Origin: Treponema sp. UBA4873
GTDB taxonomy: Bacteria > Spirochaetota > Spirochaetia > Treponematales > Treponemataceae
Assembly: GCA_002399405.1 (NCBI GenBank)
Contig: DHDP01000012.1
Span: 1-64,000 of the forward strand
Length of the DNA: 64,000 nt
Reading direction: 5' to 3'
Of this stretch, positions 52,038-60,992 are shown piece after piece. Under the pieces are notes generated by a model that saw nothing but the letters and a program-made list of their open reading frames with translations, ran no database searches and was not told the DNA's origin. How positions within the stretch are numbered: position 1 is the stretch's first letter; every line of letters starts with the position of its first letter. A program made the position numbers and the translations under genes.

Positions 52038-52140
52038 AAAAAAGAACGACACCCCTGACGGTGTCGTTCTTTTTTGTCTCAAATAAAAGAAAAAAATCGC
52101 AAGATTTTTTTCTACTTTCGACTTATAAATCCAAGCCCCA
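52035..52140. repeat. Dispersed hairpin repeat, third (degenerate) locus
   Basis: After the terminator: TGTCTCAAATAAAA, hairpin 2 AAAAAAATC-gcaa-GATTTTTTT, then CTACTTTCGACTTATAAATCCAAG. This matches the ACGTCTCCTATAAAA / TACCTACGACTTnnAA linkers with a few changes, whereas the first stem is unrelated to those at the other loci. Confidence 0.7.
52041..52076. terminator. Terminator after the dCMP deaminase gene (repeat hairpin 1)
   Basis: AAAGAACGACACC-cctgac-GGTGTCGTTCTTT, 13-bp stem, then further T. Flanked by A-run upstream, so also usable from the other strand. Confidence 0.85.
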
Positions 52141-52147
52141 AGATTAA

Positions 52148-53560
52148 CTACAGATTTTTCAGCAGCCACGCTTTGAACTGTTCATAATCATTCGGCATCG
52201 GGACGGCGCGGTCTTCAAGCTTCAGCACGTCTGCAAGCCGGGCGGGAACGGGCGGCTCGCGCCCGATTGCGGCCGATACTGTCGCACCGAACTTCGCCGG
52301 CTCAGCGGTTTCAAGAAGAATGCCGACGGTTTTCTTTTCGACAACTTCCTTTGCCCAGTCCGGCACATTCGGGGTAAGTCCCGGTTTTTCGTAACTGCCC
52401 GCCGGACCTCCCATAAGACTTTCCATCGAACCGCAGCGAATGTCGTCCCACGCCTTCCAGCCGATTGCGCCGTGCGGATCGATGATGTAGCCCGTTCTGT
52501 CATAGCACGACTTAATAGCCTTTATGATGCCGTCGTTATCGAGCCAGTACGACGCAAAAAGATGACGCACCTGCTCAAGCGTGTACATGGCGGCTATGCG
52601 CTCGTAGTTGCTCGGCGCACCGACATCCATTGCGTTTGCATACGTTTCGACTGACGGCCGCGCGTTATAACTGCCCGTCGCAATCCAGTCGGGAATAGTG
52701 CGGTTCGTGTTCGTCGCAGCGACGAAACCTTCGATGGGCGCGCCCATTTCGCGGGCTATGAGGCCGGACGTAAGATTTCCGAAATTTCCCGACGGAACGA
52801 CCGCTATAATCGACGGATTGTCTATTTTATTGTCGAGTACACAGCGGTCGCGTACGGCAAGCGCAGAATACATGTAATAGAAACTCTGCGGAAGGAGGCG
52901 TGCGATATTGATTGAATTAGCCGATGAAAGGCGGAGCGTTCTGCGGAGCTCAACGTCAGTAAATGCTGTTTTTACGAGTTTCTGACAGTCGTCGAACGTA
53001 CCGCGGATTTTGAGCGCGCGCACGTTGCCCGTAAACGTCGAAAGCTGTTTTTCCTGAAGCAGGCTCACTTTTCCTTCCGGATAAAGAATGGTGACGTCAA
53101 GGCCCGGAACGTTGTGAAATGCGCTGCCGACTGCGCTGCCGGTATCTCCCGACGTGGCGACAAGTATGTGGAGCGTTCCGTTTTCGCTGCGGTTGAAATA
53201 CGACATGACCCGTGCCATGAAACGCGCGCCGAAATCCTTGAACGCGCATGTCGGTCCGTGAAACAGTTCGAGAACGTATGTGATTGCGTCAAGCGGAACG
53301 ATTTTCGGTGAAAACGGATAGGCGTCCTGGATAATTCCAGTAAGGTCGCTGTCGGGAATTTCTCCCTCGACATACGGCTGAGCCATTCTGAGCGCAATAT
53401 CGCGGAAATTCGGTGCCGGATTTTTGTTGATAAACGACTGGTCCAGTTTCGGAAATGAAACCGGAATATACAATCCGCCCGTCGCAGAATTCATTCCGTT
53501 CATGACTGCAGTACGGAAATCAGTTTTTACAGCCTTGTCGCGCGTGTCCGTGTAAATCAT
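52148..53560 (-). CDS. thrC: Threonine synthase
   Basis: 470 residues from the ATG at 53560, which has AAGGA eight bases upstream (a longer in-frame start at 53605 would run into the neighbouring gene). PLP Lys in HGPTCAFKDFGARFM at about residue 103; VATSGDTGSAVGSAF for phosphate binding; VVPSGNFGNLTSGLIAREMG. Long (bacterial E. coli-like) form. Converts O-phosphohomoserine to threonine. Confidence 0.93.
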   Translation of the reverse strand: MIYTDTRDKAVKTDFRTAVMNGMNSATGGLYIPVSFPKLDQSFINKNPAPNFRDIALRMAQPYVEGEIPDSDLTGIIQDAYPFSPKIVPLDAITYVLELFHGPTCAFKDFGARFMARVMSYFNRSENGTLHILVATSGDTGSAVGSAFHNVPGLDVTILYPEGKVSLLQEKQLSTFTGNVRALKIRGTFDDCQKLVKTAFTDVELRRTLRLSSANSINIARLLPQSFYYMYSALAVRDRCVLDNKIDNPSIIAVVPSGNFGNLTSGLIAREMGAPIEGFVAATNTNRTIPDWIATGSYNARPSVETYANAMDVGAPSNYERIAAMYTLEQVRHLFASYWLDNDGIIKAIKSCYDRTGYIIDPHGAIGWKAWDDIRCGSMESLMGGPAGSYEKPGLTPNVPDWAKEVVEKKTVGILLETAEPAKFGATVSAAIGREPPVPARLADVLKLEDRAVPMPNDYEQFKAWLLKNL

Positions 53561-53582
53561 TCGGGTATCCTTTATGTAGTTT

Positions 53583-54608
53583 TTACATACCGTATAAAAT
53601 GGCATGTGCGGTTTTTGCCGCTAAAAGCTGCCGGCAGTCGTCAACGACTTTATATTTTGATTCAGCGGCAGCAGACTGGGTCTGCTGCGTCGTATACACG
53701 ACCGATCCGTCTTTCATGTCGACGCATTGTATGTCCGCAACAAGCTGGCAGACATATTTCCCGTCTTCGTTCTTTTCTATCGGCTGCACGTATTTTACGG
53801 AACCGCATATCATGAACGAATATGCGCTCCCTACGATGCTGTAGGTCGCCTTATACAGCGACTCGACCGGTTTCGACAGATAATTCGACGTAGGAATAGG
53901 AGCGTTTCCGACGCGGACTCCCGAATTGATAAGTTCCCGCAGAAGATATTGTGAATTTGTCCCCGGTTTACTGTCCTCGTTGAAATCGAAAACGTAGATT
54001 ACACCCGGCTTGCGGGCGTAATCAGACAGAACTTTATACGGAACGGTGACGCCCGCTGCAAACGCAGCCTGTATGATTGAAGGGTCGGAACTTACGGGCG
54101 TCGGATAGAACGTTACTTTATCGTCGAAGGAAAATTCGGGTACGCCGGGCTGAAACGTAATCAGACCGTCCGCATCAGTCGCGGCTGTTTTCGTTTCGTA
54201 CACGATTGAATCGTTCGTCCGGGACGCAGGGCAGGAAATTGTAACGGAAAAATCAGGAACGGGATTTCCTGAGGCATCGGTAACTTTTACGACATACGCC
54301 GATGAAAACGCCGTTTTTTTCGTCGTCTGCTTCGGTGACGATTCGACCGAAAAATCAATACCTGCAATTTTCTGCTTGAACTCTTTTTCTGCAGCGAGAG
54401 AAGCCCGCTGTTTCACATCGTCGTCGGAATCAGTCTGTTCCGTTAAATTAACCGGAACTTTCTTTTTCTCCGTGCTCACCACAGAAATCTTTCCTCCGGC
54501 GGTACGTTCCGACGGCGCTGTTGTCGAGCATGAGCAGAGCAGAAAAAAAACACATACATGCATACACGTCAAAATTAAATACTTCTTAAGATAAAAAACC
54601 TTTTTCAT
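53583..54608 (-). CDS. Lipoprotein with Ig-like segment, function unknown
   Basis: 341 residues. Long charged n-region, hydrophobic LILTCMHVCVFFLLCSC; the lipidated Cys is 25 or 27. Residues about 95-160 look like a bacterial Ig/carboxypeptidase-regulatory-like sandwich (VKVTDASGNPVPDFSVTISC). The C-terminal region (about 195-341, VIYVFDFNEDSKPGTNSQYL and later KYVCQLVADIQCVDMKDGSV) recalls CsgG/LPP20-type periplasmic domains, tentatively. Located 22 bp upstream of thrC on the same strand. Confidence 0.6.
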   Translation of the reverse strand: MKKVFYLKKYLILTCMHVCVFFLLCSCSTTAPSERTAGGKISVVSTEKKKVPVNLTEQTDSDDDVKQRASLAAEKEFKQKIAGIDFSVESSPKQTTKKTAFSSAYVVKVTDASGNPVPDFSVTISCPASRTNDSIVYETKTAATDADGLITFQPGVPEFSFDDKVTFYPTPVSSDPSIIQAAFAAGVTVPYKVLSDYARKPGVIYVFDFNEDSKPGTNSQYLLRELINSGVRVGNAPIPTSNYLSKPVESLYKATYSIVGSAYSFMICGSVKYVQPIEKNEDGKYVCQLVADIQCVDMKDGSVVYTTQQTQSAAAESKYKVVDDCRQLLAAKTAHAILYGM

Positions 54609-54693
54609 AGTAATTGCCCTGGATACATAAAAGAATATGAAACAGTATATCGTTTTTCTAAGTAAATCTCAACATTTTTCTGAATAGTATTGG

Positions 54694-54818
54694 GCACCTC
54701 TAAAAAGTCACTTTCAGTGACTTTTTAGAGGTGCTGTCGAGTTTTAAGTCGTTGTAATATCATGACTTAAAACATCGTACTTTCAGAGTTACCTCTAAAA
54801 ACTGAGGTTTTTAGAGGT
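54694..54818. repeat. Three consecutive long hairpins between divergent genes
   Basis: Stem 1: 19 bp perfect, 54694-54712 with 54716-54734 (loop ttc). Stem 2: GTTTTAAGTC (54741-54750) with GACTTAAAAC (54764-54773). Stem 3: ACCTCTAAAAAC (54791-54802) with GTTTTTAGAGGT (54807-54818). Stems 1 and 3 share ACCTCTAAAAA. Read on the minus strand, the middle part contains TTACAACGACTTAAAAC, close to the TACCTACGACTTAAAA linker of the dispersed repeats, so this may be an inverted, diverged member. Confidence 0.8.
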
Positions 54819-54824
54819 TCTCTA

Positions 54825-54853
54825 TTGATAAAATTGTGTTATAAACCTAAAAT
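54825..54853 (+). promoter_or_regulatory. Promoter of alr
   Basis: TTGATA (54825-54830), 17-bp spacer, TAAAAT (54848-54853), eight bases before the ATG at 54862; no Shine-Dalgarno. Predicts a leaderless or nearly leaderless mRNA. Confidence 0.65.
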
Positions 54854-54861
54854 CATATCCT

Positions 54862-56016
54862 ATGAGAAGTACTCGTGCTTTAATTTATCGTGACAATCTG
54901 CGGCATAATCTCGGAGTAATCCGTTCATTTATAAAACGACCTCAAACAAAGCTGTGTATCGCCGTAAAGGCCGACGGATACGGCTGCGGTGCGGTTTTTA
55001 CTGCACGGACTGCGCTCGAATGCGGCGCTTCGTATCTTGCAGTCGCCACTGTCGACGAAGGCATTGAACTGCGGGAAAACGGCATCACGTGCCCTGTTCT
55101 GATGCTCAGTCTGTGTACGAAAGACGAGATGGAAGCTGTTATAAAGTACAACATTACGCCGTTCGTATTCGACAGGGAATACATCGGCGCGTTCGACAAA
55201 GCTGCCGGACGGTTCGGCGGTGCAGCAGCTTTCCCGGTTCATCTTGCAGTCGATACGGGCATGGGACGCATCGGATGTCTTCCGGAGGAAGCCGCGGAAA
55301 CAGCGCTGCTCGTAACGCGCTCGGAACACCTGTCGCTCGGAGGCGTGTGCACGCACTGTTCGTCTGCGGACGGAACGACGGACGCGGACCGCGCCTACAC
55401 GAAGATGCAGTTCGACGCGTTCGTGTCGGCCGTGGACGCAATAAAGGCCGCCGGTATTGAGCCCGGAATATGCCATTGTGCAGCGTCTGCCGCGCTCCTC
55501 GACCATCCGGAAATGCAGCTCGACATGGTGCGTTCGGGCATCATCACGTACGGGTATTACGCCGGGCAGATCGACAGGGAATACTTTGCCGCAAAAGGTA
55601 CTCCGTGCGAACTGGAGCCGGTTATGGCGCTCGAATCCGAAGTGGTTGCAATCCGTCCCTTCAAAGCGGGGAAATGCGTTTCCTACGGACGCACATGGAC
55701 TGCGGAACGGGACACGGACATTGCCGTGCTTCCTATAGGATACGCCGACGGGCTTTTACGCAGGTTTTCACCGGGACTCACCGTTGCAATCAGCGGAAAA
55801 TCATATCCGGTCGTCGGAAGAATATGCATGGACCAGTGCATGGTCGACATCGGAAAAAACAATTCCTGCGTGCACCGGTGGGACAAAGCAGTCTTTTTCG
55901 GCCCGGCGAATTCAGGTGCGCTGCAGGACGCTGAAGATATCGCGAAACGGACGGGCACGATCTCGTATGAAATCATGACTGGCATCACAAAGCGTGTGCC
56001 GCGCGTTATTGTGTAG
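54862..56016 (+). CDS. alr: Alanine racemase
   Basis: 384 residues. PLP Lys in IAVKADGYGCGAV at about residue 37; the catalytic Tyr in CVSYGRTWTAERD at about residue 275; VDTGMGRIGCLPEE. Supplies D-alanine for peptidoglycan. Preceded by the three-hairpin element and convergent with folC. Confidence 0.93.
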   Translation: MRSTRALIYRDNLRHNLGVIRSFIKRPQTKLCIAVKADGYGCGAVFTARTALECGASYLAVATVDEGIELRENGITCPVLMLSLCTKDEMEAVIKYNITPFVFDREYIGAFDKAAGRFGGAAAFPVHLAVDTGMGRIGCLPEEAAETALLVTRSEHLSLGGVCTHCSSADGTTDADRAYTKMQFDAFVSAVDAIKAAGIEPGICHCAASAALLDHPEMQLDMVRSGIITYGYYAGQIDREYFAAKGTPCELEPVMALESEVVAIRPFKAGKCVSYGRTWTAERDTDIAVLPIGYADGLLRRFSPGLTVAISGKSYPVVGRICMDQCMVDIGKNNSCVHRWDKAVFFGPANSGALQDAEDIAKRTGTISYEIMTGITKRVPRVIV

Positions 56017-56067
56017 AGAAAGCTCCGGGGACACGCTGATTAATTTGCGGCGACTGTCAGTGTTTTT

Positions 56068-57441
56068 CTAGATATACTTTTTTACCTCCGCCACAAGATA
56101 GAACGAGCCCGTCACGAGCAGTACGGCATTGGCGCTTTCCGCCTGAGCAAGTGCGGCCGGTATTGCTTTCGTAAAGTCTGCGTCGGCAGTAAAAGGCAGT
56201 TCCGTATCAGTGAACGCCGATTCGGCCTTTGCGATATCGGAATGTTTCGTTTCTCCCGGACGGGTAAGCGTAATATGCGAAAACAAATTTTTGAACAGCG
56301 GCGCGATGTCGCGTACATCTTTGTCCGCCGCACATGCAAAAAGCAGGTGCAGCGTGCTGCCTGAAAAAAGTTTTCCGAGAGTCTCGACTGTGTACCGCAC
56401 GCTGTTTACGGTATGAGCGCCGTCAAGAATCAGATAGTGCAGCCTGGGGTATTTTTCGGAATACGTTATTTCAAACCGTCCGGGCAGAACGGCTTTTGAA
56501 AGTCCTTTTTCTATGACCGACTCATCCATGCCGGGAAATACGGTTTTCACCGCGAACGCAGCCTGAGCCGCATTCTTTGCCTGTATCGAGCCGAGCAGCT
56601 GCAATACCGTGTCGACGGGGCGGGAAAAAAGCGGACTTTCGATGTGTACGTGCATTCCGCACGTGATACGGCTGCCCGTTCTGCCGCCGGGAGCATAGAC
56701 TGCGGAGTAGGAATAATCAAGAAATGTTGTAAGGTCGTCTACAAAAGTGCACTTTGTACCGGTTTCCGAAGCTTTTCTGCGGAACACGTCGCGCACCGAT
56801 TCCGTCTGCTGGGCCGCGACAATGACGGGAATATCTTTTTTGATGATACCCGCTTTTTCTCCCGCAATTTTTTCGAGCGTGTCGCCGAGATATTCCGTAT
56901 GTTCCAGTTCTATAGGCGTGATGCAGCAGACATCCGGCTGTACGACGTTCGTCGCGTCGAGCCGTCCGCCCATTCCCACTTCATAGACTGCGTAATCGAC
57001 TTTTGCCTGCCTGAAGCAGAGAAAGGCGTACAGCGTCACGAGTTCGAACCACGTGATGGGACGGCCTTCCGGAAGATTTTCAGGAATTATCGATTCAATA
57101 CGGGGCACCATCTCTCTGATGGCCGCTTCGTAGATGCCTTCCGGGAAATAATCAAGCGCAGTGCCGATGCGCTCGCGGAAATCGATTATGTGCGGTGACG
57201 TGTACAGCCCGCACGACAGGCCTGATTCCTCAAGGATGCAGGCTATCATTTTTGAAACGGAACCTTTCCCTTTTGAACCTGCCACGTGAAAGCAGGGAGA
57301 GGCGTTCTGCGGGTTTTCGAATCTGCCGCACAGGAACTTTATTGTGTCAAGCCAGAATATATTTTTCTGCGGAAGGCGCTCGAAATCGAGGTATCCGTCA
57401 AGCCATTCCTGGAATACTTTTATTGCTTCTTTTTCACTCAT
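56068..57441 (-). CDS. folC: Folylpolyglutamate synthase / dihydrofolate synthase
   Basis: 457 residues. P-loop HVAGSKGKGSVSKMIACIL at about residues 51-69; YEVGMGGRLDATNVVQPDV; IELEHTEYLGDTLEKIAGEK. A Mur-ligase-like enzyme that adds glutamate to dihydropteroate and folates. I use the ATG at 57441; an in-frame start at 57480 lacks support. Divergent from trpS. Confidence 0.9.
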   Translation of the reverse strand: MSEKEAIKVFQEWLDGYLDFERLPQKNIFWLDTIKFLCGRFENPQNASPCFHVAGSKGKGSVSKMIACILEESGLSCGLYTSPHIIDFRERIGTALDYFPEGIYEAAIREMVPRIESIIPENLPEGRPITWFELVTLYAFLCFRQAKVDYAVYEVGMGGRLDATNVVQPDVCCITPIELEHTEYLGDTLEKIAGEKAGIIKKDIPVIVAAQQTESVRDVFRRKASETGTKCTFVDDLTTFLDYSYSAVYAPGGRTGSRITCGMHVHIESPLFSRPVDTVLQLLGSIQAKNAAQAAFAVKTVFPGMDESVIEKGLSKAVLPGRFEITYSEKYPRLHYLILDGAHTVNSVRYTVETLGKLFSGSTLHLLFACAADKDVRDIAPLFKNLFSHITLTRPGETKHSDIAKAESAFTDTELPFTADADFTKAIPAALAQAESANAVLLVTGSFYLVAEVKKYI

Positions 57442-57539
57442 ATTGTTTTGCTGCTTAATTGAGTATATCACATATAGCAAAAAAAAACATTGTGTGATAC
57501 TTTGTATGAAAACATTTTATTTCAGGGGAAGGATACATC

Positions 57540-58631
57540 ATGTCTGATGAATTGAACGAAGCGGATATAAACGGAACGTACGAAGCTGCACTCGAAATGA
57601 GCAGAAAAATAGAAGCTGACATTCAGGTAAATCCGAAAAAATACCGCGTGCTCACCGGCGACCGTCCGACGGGCCGGCTTCATATCGGCCATTATTTCGG
57701 CTCCCTGCAGAACCGGGTGCGGCTGCAGGATCTCGGTGTTCCCACGATGATTCTTATTGCCGATTATCAGGTGCTGACCGACCACGACGCATTTCAGGAA
57801 ATAAGCCAGAACACAAAACAGCTTGTAATCGACTATCTTGCGGCAGGGATTAAGCCCGGAAAAGACGTCATCATCTATCCGCACAGTTACGTACCGGAAT
57901 GCAACCAGCTTATGATTCCGTTTCTTACGCTCGTATCAAACGCGGAACTTTCACGCAACCCGACGGTGAAAGAGGAGATACAGTCGGCAGGCATTACGAA
58001 CGTGAACGCGGGTATGTATACGTATCCCGTTCATCAGGCGTGCGACATTCTTTTCTGCAAGGGCAACGTCGTTCCGGTCGGCAAAGACCAGCTGCCGCAT
58101 CTTGAACTTACGCGCAAGATAGCCCGCAAATTCAACGAAAAATTCTGCATAAACAGGGAACCTGTGTTCCCCGAACCGTACGCACTGCTTTCGAAAACGC
58201 CCAGCATAAAGGGACTCGACGGCGGACAGAAAATGAGCAAGAGCCGCGGAAACGCGGTCATGCTCTGCGCGTCCGAGGACGAAACGGCAGCACTCATAAA
58301 AAAGGCGAAAACCGATGCGGAGCGCACCATAACATACGACCCGGAAAACAGACCGGAAGTCGCGAATCTGCTTATGCTCATTTCGCTGTGCACGAAAGAA
58401 ACGCCTGAAGCAGTTGCAGCGCGCATCGGAGACGGCGGAGGCGGAAAGCTCAAGGCCGAACTCACGCAGGCGCTCAATACTGAACTGCGCCCGCTGCGCG
58501 AGGAACGGAAACGGCTCGAGGCGGATCCCGCATATATCAGGCAGGTTCTGCTCGACGGCGTAAAAGCGGCCCGTGAAATAGCAGTTCAGACGCTCGACGA
58601 AGTGCGCAGTGTCATGAACATGGAAATCTAG
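57540..58631 (+). CDS. trpS: Tryptophanyl-tRNA synthetase
   Basis: 363 residues. After about 33 extra N-terminal residues come TGDRPTGRLHIGHYFGSLQN (HIGH motif) and, later, GGQKMSKSRGNAVMLC (KMSKS motif). Class I synthetase charging tRNA-Trp. GGGGAAGG precedes the ATG, so unlike many neighbours it has a leader. Followed by a 23-bp tandem repeat array. Confidence 0.95.
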   Translation: MSDELNEADINGTYEAALEMSRKIEADIQVNPKKYRVLTGDRPTGRLHIGHYFGSLQNRVRLQDLGVPTMILIADYQVLTDHDAFQEISQNTKQLVIDYLAAGIKPGKDVIIYPHSYVPECNQLMIPFLTLVSNAELSRNPTVKEEIQSAGITNVNAGMYTYPVHQACDILFCKGNVVPVGKDQLPHLELTRKIARKFNEKFCINREPVFPEPYALLSKTPSIKGLDGGQKMSKSRGNAVMLCASEDETAALIKKAKTDAERTITYDPENRPEVANLLMLISLCTKETPEAVAARIGDGGGGKLKAELTQALNTELRPLREERKRLEADPAYIRQVLLDGVKAAREIAVQTLDEVRSVMNMEI

Positions 58632-58636
58632 CGGCA

Positions 58637-58797
58637 GTGCCTCACACATGTGCTGGTTTGTGTCCCGCACATGTGCATGTTTGTGTCCCGCACATGTGCA
58701 TGTTTGTGCCTCACACATGTGCTGGTTTGCATCACACACATGTACCTGTTTACACCTCACACATGCGCATGTTTATGACACACACATGTGCATGTGT
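58637..58797. repeat. Seven 23-bp tandem repeats centred on CACATGTG
   Basis: Units start at 58637, 58660, 58683, 58706, 58729, 58752 and 58775. Consensus about GTGYCYCRCACATGTGCWKGTTT; units 2 and 3 are identical and units 1 and 4 nearly so. Each contains the palindrome CACATGTG or a variant. No spacers, so not CRISPR. It fills the convergent trpS-cca gap. Confidence 0.93.
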
Positions 58798-58811
58798 GTG
58801 TCATAAACATG
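58768..58811. repeat. 21-bp perfect inverted repeat ending the 23-bp array
   Basis: Arm 58768-58788 (CATGTTTATGACACACACATG) pairs with 58791-58811 across a 2-nt centre. It ends 8 bp before the cca stop and could form a strong hairpin at the 3' end of either transcript, but lacks T-runs. Confidence 0.9.
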
Positions 58812-58818
58812 TCACGGA

Positions 58819-60225
58819 TCATAGTTCTTTCCGGGCGTAGATATTTTTTGCGATTGTCAATAATGCCTCTTTTGTGTTCTGTGCGGGATCGTCGAGTACG
58901 GTGCTCAAAAGCTCGTTGAGAATTCTGCCCATGTCTTTCCCGGCAGGGATACCTGCCTCCATGAGATCTTTTCCGTTTACGGCGAGTTCCCTGAGGCTCA
59001 TCGCAGATTTCTCCGCAGTCACTTTTGCAATCCTGTTCCTGAGTTCGACGAGATTTTTTCCCGCTTCGCTGTCGTGCACGCGCACCGCCAGCCGGTGCAT
59101 GCCGTACATGTCGGCAAGACGCAGGTCGAACAGATCGTCCATGTACCCGGTTCCCACACGCACTATGAAACGGCGGACGGCAGCGTCGCTCCAGCTGCTT
59201 TCGTAATGGAACATGTGTTCCTTCACCAGGTGGACGACGTCGTTCACGATTTTCGTCGGATAACGGAGGCGGGTGAGCACTGTCTCCGTTACGGCGGCAC
59301 TTTTCTGTTCGTGATTGTAGAACGTATTCACATCGCCTGCTTCGGTATGTTCGGTTCGTTTTACGGCAGGTTTGCCGATATCGTGGAACAAGGCTGCAAG
59401 ACGCACGACAAGATTGTCCTTCGGTGCGCCGTCGCATGCATAAAAGAGATGGTCCAGCACGTCGAACTCGTGAAAGCCCCGCACATCCTTCTGCTCGCAT
59501 CCTCTGCACGGACTGAACTCGGGGAGGAACATGTTCATGATGCCTGTCTCTTCCATCATTTTCAGAGCGACCGACGGGCTGTCCGACGCAAGCATTTTCG
59601 TAAATTCGTCGCGGAATCGTTCTATCGATATTTTACGTACGACCGCGAGCGTTTTTTGCTCGAAAATATCAGAATATGTATCTTTTTCTATACTGAAATT
59701 GAGCTGAGCTGCAAACCGGAGCGCCCGCACAGGACGGAGACCGTCTTCGCTGAACCGTTCGTGCGCGTTTCCGACCGTACGTATCAGCCGGGCCTCAATG
59801 TCGCCGCGTCCGTGAAACGGGTCCACGATTACGCCGTCGGAAAGATTCACCGCGATCGCGTTCATGGTAAAATCACGGCGGGACAAATCCTCTTCGATTG
59901 TCGCCGCATATCTGACACTGTCGGGATGGCGGCCGTCGCTGTAGCCGCTTTCAGTGCGGAACGTTGTCGTCTCTATGCTGTATCCCATAAGGAGAACTGT
60001 CACCGTGCCGTGTTCTATTCCCGTCGGAATGACGCGGTTAAAAAGTTTCATCACGTCCTGCGGCCCCGCGTCGGTCGCAACATCGTAATCGTGCGGCTCC
60101 TTTCCCATAATCATGTCGCGCACTGCGCCGCCGACAAGATACGACTGAAATCCTGCGGACGCGAATATATCGTGCATTTTTTTGAGAACTGCGGGAATTT
60201 TTACGGCTTTCGTGGTACTATTCAT
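58819..60225 (-). CDS. cca: CCA tRNA nucleotidyltransferase with HD domain
   Basis: 468 residues. Head domain GFQSYLVGGAVRDMIMGKEP then HDYDVATDA (catalytic Asp-x-Asp); SRRDFTMNAIAVNLSDG; RLIRTVGNAHERFSEDGLRP; an HD domain with LAALFHDIGKPAVKRTEH. It adds CCA to tRNA 3' ends, needed here because both tRNA genes in the window lack encoded CCA. TATAAT (minus strand, 60235-60240) lies 9 bp before the ATG, no Shine-Dalgarno. Divergent from the next gene with 2 bp between start codons. Poly(A) polymerase is a less likely alternative. Confidence 0.9.
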   Translation of the reverse strand: MNSTTKAVKIPAVLKKMHDIFASAGFQSYLVGGAVRDMIMGKEPHDYDVATDAGPQDVMKLFNRVIPTGIEHGTVTVLLMGYSIETTTFRTESGYSDGRHPDSVRYAATIEEDLSRRDFTMNAIAVNLSDGVIVDPFHGRGDIEARLIRTVGNAHERFSEDGLRPVRALRFAAQLNFSIEKDTYSDIFEQKTLAVVRKISIERFRDEFTKMLASDSPSVALKMMEETGIMNMFLPEFSPCRGCEQKDVRGFHEFDVLDHLFYACDGAPKDNLVVRLAALFHDIGKPAVKRTEHTEAGDVNTFYNHEQKSAAVTETVLTRLRYPTKIVNDVVHLVKEHMFHYESSWSDAAVRRFIVRVGTGYMDDLFDLRLADMYGMHRLAVRVHDSEAGKNLVELRNRIAKVTAEKSAMSLRELAVNGKDLMEAGIPAGKDMGRILNELLSTVLDDPAQNTKEALLTIAKNIYARKEL

Positions 60226-60227
60226 GT

Positions 60228-60992
60228 ATGGCTGATTATAGTTTTTTACCGCAGGAAAAGTCCATACACATAGTTGTCTTCACCGGCGGCGCATATCCGG
60301 AGCCTGCCGTCACGGCAGCGTACTGGCAAACGCATACCCCGGGGTACGTGATTGCCGCCGATTCGGGGCTTGAAGCGGCGGAACGCTACGCGCGTTTTTA
60401 TGCCGGCACCGCAGATTTTACGCCCCTCAGGATTCTCGGTGACTTCGACAGTCTTTCGGACGGAACTATGCTCGCCCGGTATCCTGCCGGCATAGTTGAG
60501 CGTTTTCCCTCCGACAAGGACTGGACCGACACGGAACTTGCGCTTGACCGCGCATACAGTACCGCAGCGGGAAAAAACTGCGTCCCGTTCGTAACGCTCG
60601 TCGGCGGCGACGGCGGACGGCTCGACCATCTGCTCGCGCTGTACGACACGTTTGCCTCCCCGCATCATGCGCACGCATGGCTGCTTTCCGCTCAGACGCT
60701 CTATTACGTCGCTGACGCAACGACGGTTGAAATTTCAGGGCTTGCGGAAACAGATACAGTATCCGTCGCACGCACGGGCGTATCGCGCACCGGCGGCACG
60801 CTCGTGTCTCACGGTTTCAAGTGGGAAAGCGGCGTATTCCGCAGAGAGGGCATGCCGAGCATCAGCAACAGGATTTCGGACGAGTACGCGGCGGAGGGAA
60901 AACCGGTGACGCTTTCAGCGGACGGAGTGCCGGTGCTGCTCATTGTGCCGTATACGGCGGAAGTCAGATTCCGCCGGACAGAAAATCGATAA
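60228..60992 (+). CDS. Thiamine pyrophosphokinase
   Basis: 254 residues. LGDFDSLSDGTML and PSDKDWTDTELALD are the two metal/nucleotide signatures of thiamine pyrophosphokinase, followed by LVGGDGGRLDHLLALYDT and a C-terminal thiamine-binding beta domain with SHGFKWESGVF and SNRISDEY. It phosphorylates thiamine to TPP. TACTAT ends six bases before the ATG, no Shine-Dalgarno. The 3' end overlaps the next convergent gene by 29 bp. Confidence 0.9.
   Translation: MADYSFLPQEKSIHIVVFTGGAYPEPAVTAAYWQTHTPGYVIAADSGLEAAERYARFYAGTADFTPLRILGDFDSLSDGTMLARYPAGIVERFPSDKDWTDTELALDRAYSTAAGKNCVPFVTLVGGDGGRLDHLLALYDTFASPHHAHAWLLSAQTLYYVADATTVEISGLAETDTVSVARTGVSRTGGTLVSHGFKWESGVFRREGMPSISNRISDEYAAEGKPVTLSADGVPVLLIVPYTAEVRFRRTENR

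Noticed and set aside
58637..58797. CRISPR array
   Set aside because: Direct tandem repeats with zero spacer length.
58637..58840. Plus-strand ORF with repeated His/Cys peptide motifs
   Set aside because: It is only the 23-bp repeat read through in shifting frames; no start signal, and it runs into the cca 3' end.
59074..60273. Long plus-strand ORF of 399 codons
   Set aside because: Antisense shadow of cca, which has all its family motifs.
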